Assembly: GCF_003061005.1 (NCBI RefSeq)
Contig: NZ_QAIK01000107.1
Span: 98,053-135,053, forward strand
Direction of reading: 5' to 3'
Length of the DNA stretch: 37,001 nt
Origin: Pseudomonas sp. HMWF021
GTDB taxonomy: Bacteria; Pseudomonadota; Gammaproteobacteria; Pseudomonadales; Pseudomonadaceae
A program made the translations under genes and the position numbers. A model generated the notes under the pieces. It did not search any database. It had not been told where the DNA came from and saw only the letters and a program-made list of their open reading frames with translations. Positions 34,684 through 37,001 of the stretch are shown one piece after another. The number at the start of each line of letters is the position of its first letter. Positions within the stretch are counted from its first letter, which is position 1.

Positions 34684-35016
34684 TCAGGCGGACGGACGCG
34701 AGGCTTTCTCGACGTGTCCGGACAGACCGAAGCGACGATCCAGTTCATCCAGCACGGCCTGCGGATGCTGCCCCAACTGGGCGAGCATGACCATGCTGTG
34801 GAACCACAGGTCGGCGGTCTCGTAGATCACATCGCTGCAGTCACCGCTGATGGCGGCGTCCTTGGCGGCAATAATGGTTTCGACCGACTCTTCGCCGACT
34901 TTCTCCAGAATCTTGTTCAGGCCCTTGTGATACAGACTAGCTACATATGAGCTGTCGGCCGCTGCGCCTTTGCGCTCTTCAAGTACCTGAGCGAGGCGGG
35001 TCAGGGTGTCACTCAT
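34684..35016 (-). CDS. hisE: Phosphoribosyl-ATP pyrophosphatase
   Basis: Second step of histidine biosynthesis: PR-ATP to PR-AMP plus pyrophosphate. The 110-residue protein is an all-helical MazG-like pyrophosphohydrolase. The metal-binding acidic residues are in [15 protein letters not shown] (the EExxE-like cluster, about residues 40-54) and in YETADLWFH (about 65-73). In enterobacteria this activity is fused to HisI; here the two are separate genes, as usual in Pseudomonas. The start overlaps hisI by eight bases, so they are coupled. Confidence 0.96.
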   Translation of the reverse strand: MSDTLTRLAQVLEERKGAAADSSYVASLYHKGLNKILEKVGEESVETIIAAKDAAISGDCSDVIYETADLWFHSMVMLAQLGQHPQAVLDELDRRFGLSGHVEKASRPSA

Positions 35017-35410
35017 GTTTGTGTCCTGCGGAATAGATGGCGTGCGGGTCTTTCAGAACCGGGTCGACCGTTTTCCAGTCGCCGTTTTCGTAGACGCGGT
35101 AAAAGCAGCTTTGACGGCCGGTATGGCAAGCGATGTCGCCAATCTGTTCGACCACCAGGATGATCACGTCGGCGTCACAGTCCAGGCGCATTTCATGCAG
35201 GGTCTGTACGTGGCCGGACTCTTCGCCCTTGCGCCACAGCTTGCCACGGGAACGTGACCAGTAGATTGCACGGTTTTCCGCAGCGGTCAGCTCCAGCGCT
35301 TCGCGGTTCATCCAGGCCATCATCAGCACGCGTCCGGTCTTGTGATCCTGGGCAATCGCCGGCACCAGGCCATCGGCGTCCCACTTGATCTCGTCCAGCC
35401 AGTTTTTCAT
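35009..35410 (-). CDS. hisI: Phosphoribosyl-AMP cyclohydrolase
   Basis: Third step of histidine biosynthesis, opening the adenine ring of PR-AMP. The 133-residue zinc- and magnesium-dependent enzyme has the characteristic [12 protein letters not shown] near residues 28-39 and the substrate loop [18 protein letters not shown]. The Mg ligands are in RLDCDADVI and the zinc cysteines in [13 protein letters not shown]. It lies 80 bases after ubiB on the same strand and overlaps hisE. A histidine biosynthesis pair and a large histidine catabolism locus thus lie about 14 kb apart, with no sign of shared control. Confidence 0.96.
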   Translation of the reverse strand: MKNWLDEIKWDADGLVPAIAQDHKTGRVLMMAWMNREALELTAAENRAIYWSRSRGKLWRKGEESGHVQTLHEMRLDCDADVIILVVEQIGDIACHTGRQSCFYRVYENGDWKTVDPVLKDPHAIYSAGHKHE

Positions 35411-35490
35411 CTTCGACTCCGACAGCGAACCCGCACTTCAATAGTCGGGTTCAGGCGTTGAAACAGTGTGCCAGCCGATCAGCGAACTGG

Positions 35491-37001
35491 CTATCGGCGA
35501 ACGACCAGATACAAGCCGACGGCCACCATGATGCCCGCCGGCCAATGCCCCAGTTCGTGCAACGGACCACCGGCGGCGAGGATCGTCCCGCCGGCCAGAT
35601 GCGCGCAACCGAGCAGGCGCAGGAACCAGTCGTCCTTGCGTTTGTGCCACGGGGGCGGCGGGTCGTAGGCGTGTGGTTGCGACATGCGTTCGAGCAGATC
35701 GCGGGCCATGTTGGCCAGATGCGGCAGCTGTTCGAACTGGCTCTGCACGTTGCCGATCAAGGCTTTGGGGCTGACGCGCTCGCGCATCCAGCGCTCGAGG
35801 AACGGCTGCGCGGTGTTCCACAGATCCAGATCCGGATACAGCTGACGGCCGAGGCCCTCAATGTTCAACAGAGTCTTTTGCAGCAGCACCAACTGCGGCT
35901 GGACTTCCATGTTGAAGCGGCGCGCGGTCTGGAACAGACGCATCAGCACCTGACCAAATGAAATATCTTTTAACGGTTTTTCGAAGATCGGCTCGCACAC
36001 GGTGCGGATCGCCGCTTCGAATTCGTTGAGTTTGGTTTCCGCCGGGACCCAGCCCGAATCGATGTGCAATTGCGCCACGCGACGGTAGTCGCGTTTGAAG
36101 AAGGCGAACAGGTTGCGCGCCAGATAGTCCTGGTCTTCCGGAGTCAGGCTGCCGACGATGCCGCAGTCGATCGCGATGTACTGCGGGCTCCACGGGTTGA
36201 CGGTGCTGACGAAGATGTTGCCCGGGTGCATGTCGGCATGGAAGAAACTGTCGCGGAACACCTGGGTGAAGAAGATTTCCACGCCGCGCTCGGCGAGCAT
36301 TTTCATGTCGGTGCGCTGGTCGGCGAGGGTCGCCAGATCCGTCACCTGAATCCCGTAGATGCGCTCCATCACCAGTACTTTCGGCCGGCACCAGTCCCAA
36401 TAGACCTGCGGCACGTAGAGCAGCGGCGAGCCTTCGAAGTTGCGCTTCAACTGGCTGGCGTTGGCCGCCTCGCGCAACAGGTCGAGTTCGTCGTAGATGG
36501 TTTTTTCGTAGTCCTGCACCACGTCCACCGGGTGCAGCAGGCGGGCGTCGGCGGAGACTTTCTCGGCGGCGCGGGCGAGGATGAACAGCCACGCCAGATC
36601 CTGGGCGATCACCGGTTTCAGGCCCGGGCGGATCACCTTGACCACCACTTCTTCGCCGGTCTTCAGTTGCGCGGCGTGCACCTGTGCCACCGAGGCCGAG
36701 GCCAGCGGTTCGACGTCAAAGCGGCTAAACACTTCGCTGATCTTCTTGCCCAGCTGCTCCTCGATCAGTTTGACCGACAGCTGCGAATCGAACGGCGGCA
36801 CGCGGTCCTGCAGCAGCATCAGCTCATCGGCGATGTCTTCCGGCAGCAGGTCGCGGCGGGTCGAGAGAATCTGCCCGAACTTGATGAAGATCGGCCCCAG
36901 ATCCTGCAGCGCCAGACGCAGGCGCGCGCCACGGCTCAGCTCCAGCGGCTTGCGCGGCAACCAGCGCCACGGCAGCACATAGCGCAGCGCCAGGAGAAAC
37001 C
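35491..37001 (-). CDS. ubiB: Ubiquinone biosynthesis accessory kinase-like protein UbiB (5' end outside window)
   Basis: Member of the ABC1/ADCK/UbiB atypical kinase family, needed for aerobic ubiquinone synthesis, with ATPase activity and a membrane anchor. The frame remains open through the right edge of the window (reading [15 protein letters not shown]), so the GTG at 36978 is internal and roughly the first 30-40 codons are missing. Visible landmarks are [20 protein letters not shown] (the KxGQ motif that replaces the usual nucleotide-binding loop), [11 protein letters not shown], the catalytic loop [12 protein letters not shown], and [11 protein letters not shown] (the DFG-like aspartate). 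The C-terminus has two hydrophobic segments ([11 protein letters not shown] and [13 protein letters not shown]) that act as an anchor. Confidence 0.95.
   Translation of the reverse strand, partial: FLLALRYVLPWRWLPRKPLELSRGARLRLALQDLGPIFIKFGQILSTRRDLLPEDIADELMLLQDRVPPFDSQLSVKLIEEQLGKKISEVFSRFDVEPLASASVAQVHAAQLKTGEEVVVKVIRPGLKPVIAQDLAWLFILARAAEKVSADARLLHPVDVVQDYEKTIYDELDLLREAANASQLKRNFEGSPLLYVPQVYWDWCRPKVLVMERIYGIQVTDLATLADQRTDMKMLAERGVEIFFTQVFRDSFFHADMHPGNIFVSTVNPWSPQYIAIDCGIVGSLTPEDQDYLARNLFAFFKRDYRRVAQLHIDSGWVPAETKLNEFEAAIRTVCEPIFEKPLKDISFGQVLMRLFQTARRFNMEVQPQLVLLQKTLLNIEGLGRQLYPDLDLWNTAQPFLERWMRERVSPKALIGNVQSQFEQLPHLANMARDLLERMSQPHAYDPPPPWHKRKDDWFLRLLGCAHLAGGTILAAGGPLHELGHWPAGIMVAVGLYLVVRR

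Overview
The window looks like chromosomal core genome from a Pseudomonas of the P. fluorescens group. The evidence is high-GC coding sequence, protein sequences typical of Pseudomonas, gene order that I recall as matching the fbp-hut-opgGH-tat-ubiB region of other Pseudomonas, and about a dozen REP/REPIN-type palindromes between genes. I see no rRNA, tRNA, CRISPR array, transposase, integrase or phage gene. About 31 protein genes are supported.

Region by region. (a) 1-2783: the end of a DUF3999 membrane-anchored protein, fbp (fructose-1,6-bisphosphatase) and a DUF924 gene. (b) 2784-6240: an AT-richer gap with a possible 54-residue ORF, a dCache chemoreceptor with the amino-acid-binding residues of PctA, and two small lipoproteins (DUF3862-type and the lipocalin Blc). 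(c) 6247-20993: a full histidine utilisation (hut) locus. hutF runs leftward and hutCD rightward from a shared control region. The rightward hutU operon then carries an NCS1 permease, the ABC transporter hutXWV, two hutH paralogues, hutI and hutG. (d) 21210-27270: pip-dtd, then opgG-opgH for periplasmic glucans, with a structured leader ahead of opgG. (e) 27507-30152: a polar amino acid ABC transporter (binding protein, permease, ATPase). (f) 30307-37001, leftward: an HBM-domain chemoreceptor, rsmE, tatC-tatB-tatA, hisE, hisI and a partial ubiB.

How the genes work together. HutH makes urocanate from histidine. HutU and HutI convert it to formiminoglutamate. HutF and HutG then give formylglutamate and finally glutamate plus formate, which is the five-step route. 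HutC represses the system and urocanate is the known inducer. I can see HutC-type palindromes (TGTA-N2-TACA) in both control regions. The hutU promoter is a well-formed sigma-54 site with correct GG-GC spacing, its start site lies inside the HutC palindrome, and a distant inverted repeat could bind an activator such as CbrB.

No wholly new multi-gene system is evident. The observations most worth a second look are: HutH1, from which exactly the Ala-Ser-Gly cofactor triad is missing; three consecutive hairpins ending in a U-run just upstream of opgG; a hairpin able to mask the ribosome binding site of hutH2; flagellar sigma-28-type promoters before both chemoreceptors; the AT-rich small ORF at 2780-2944; and REPIN elements placed inside the hut operon.
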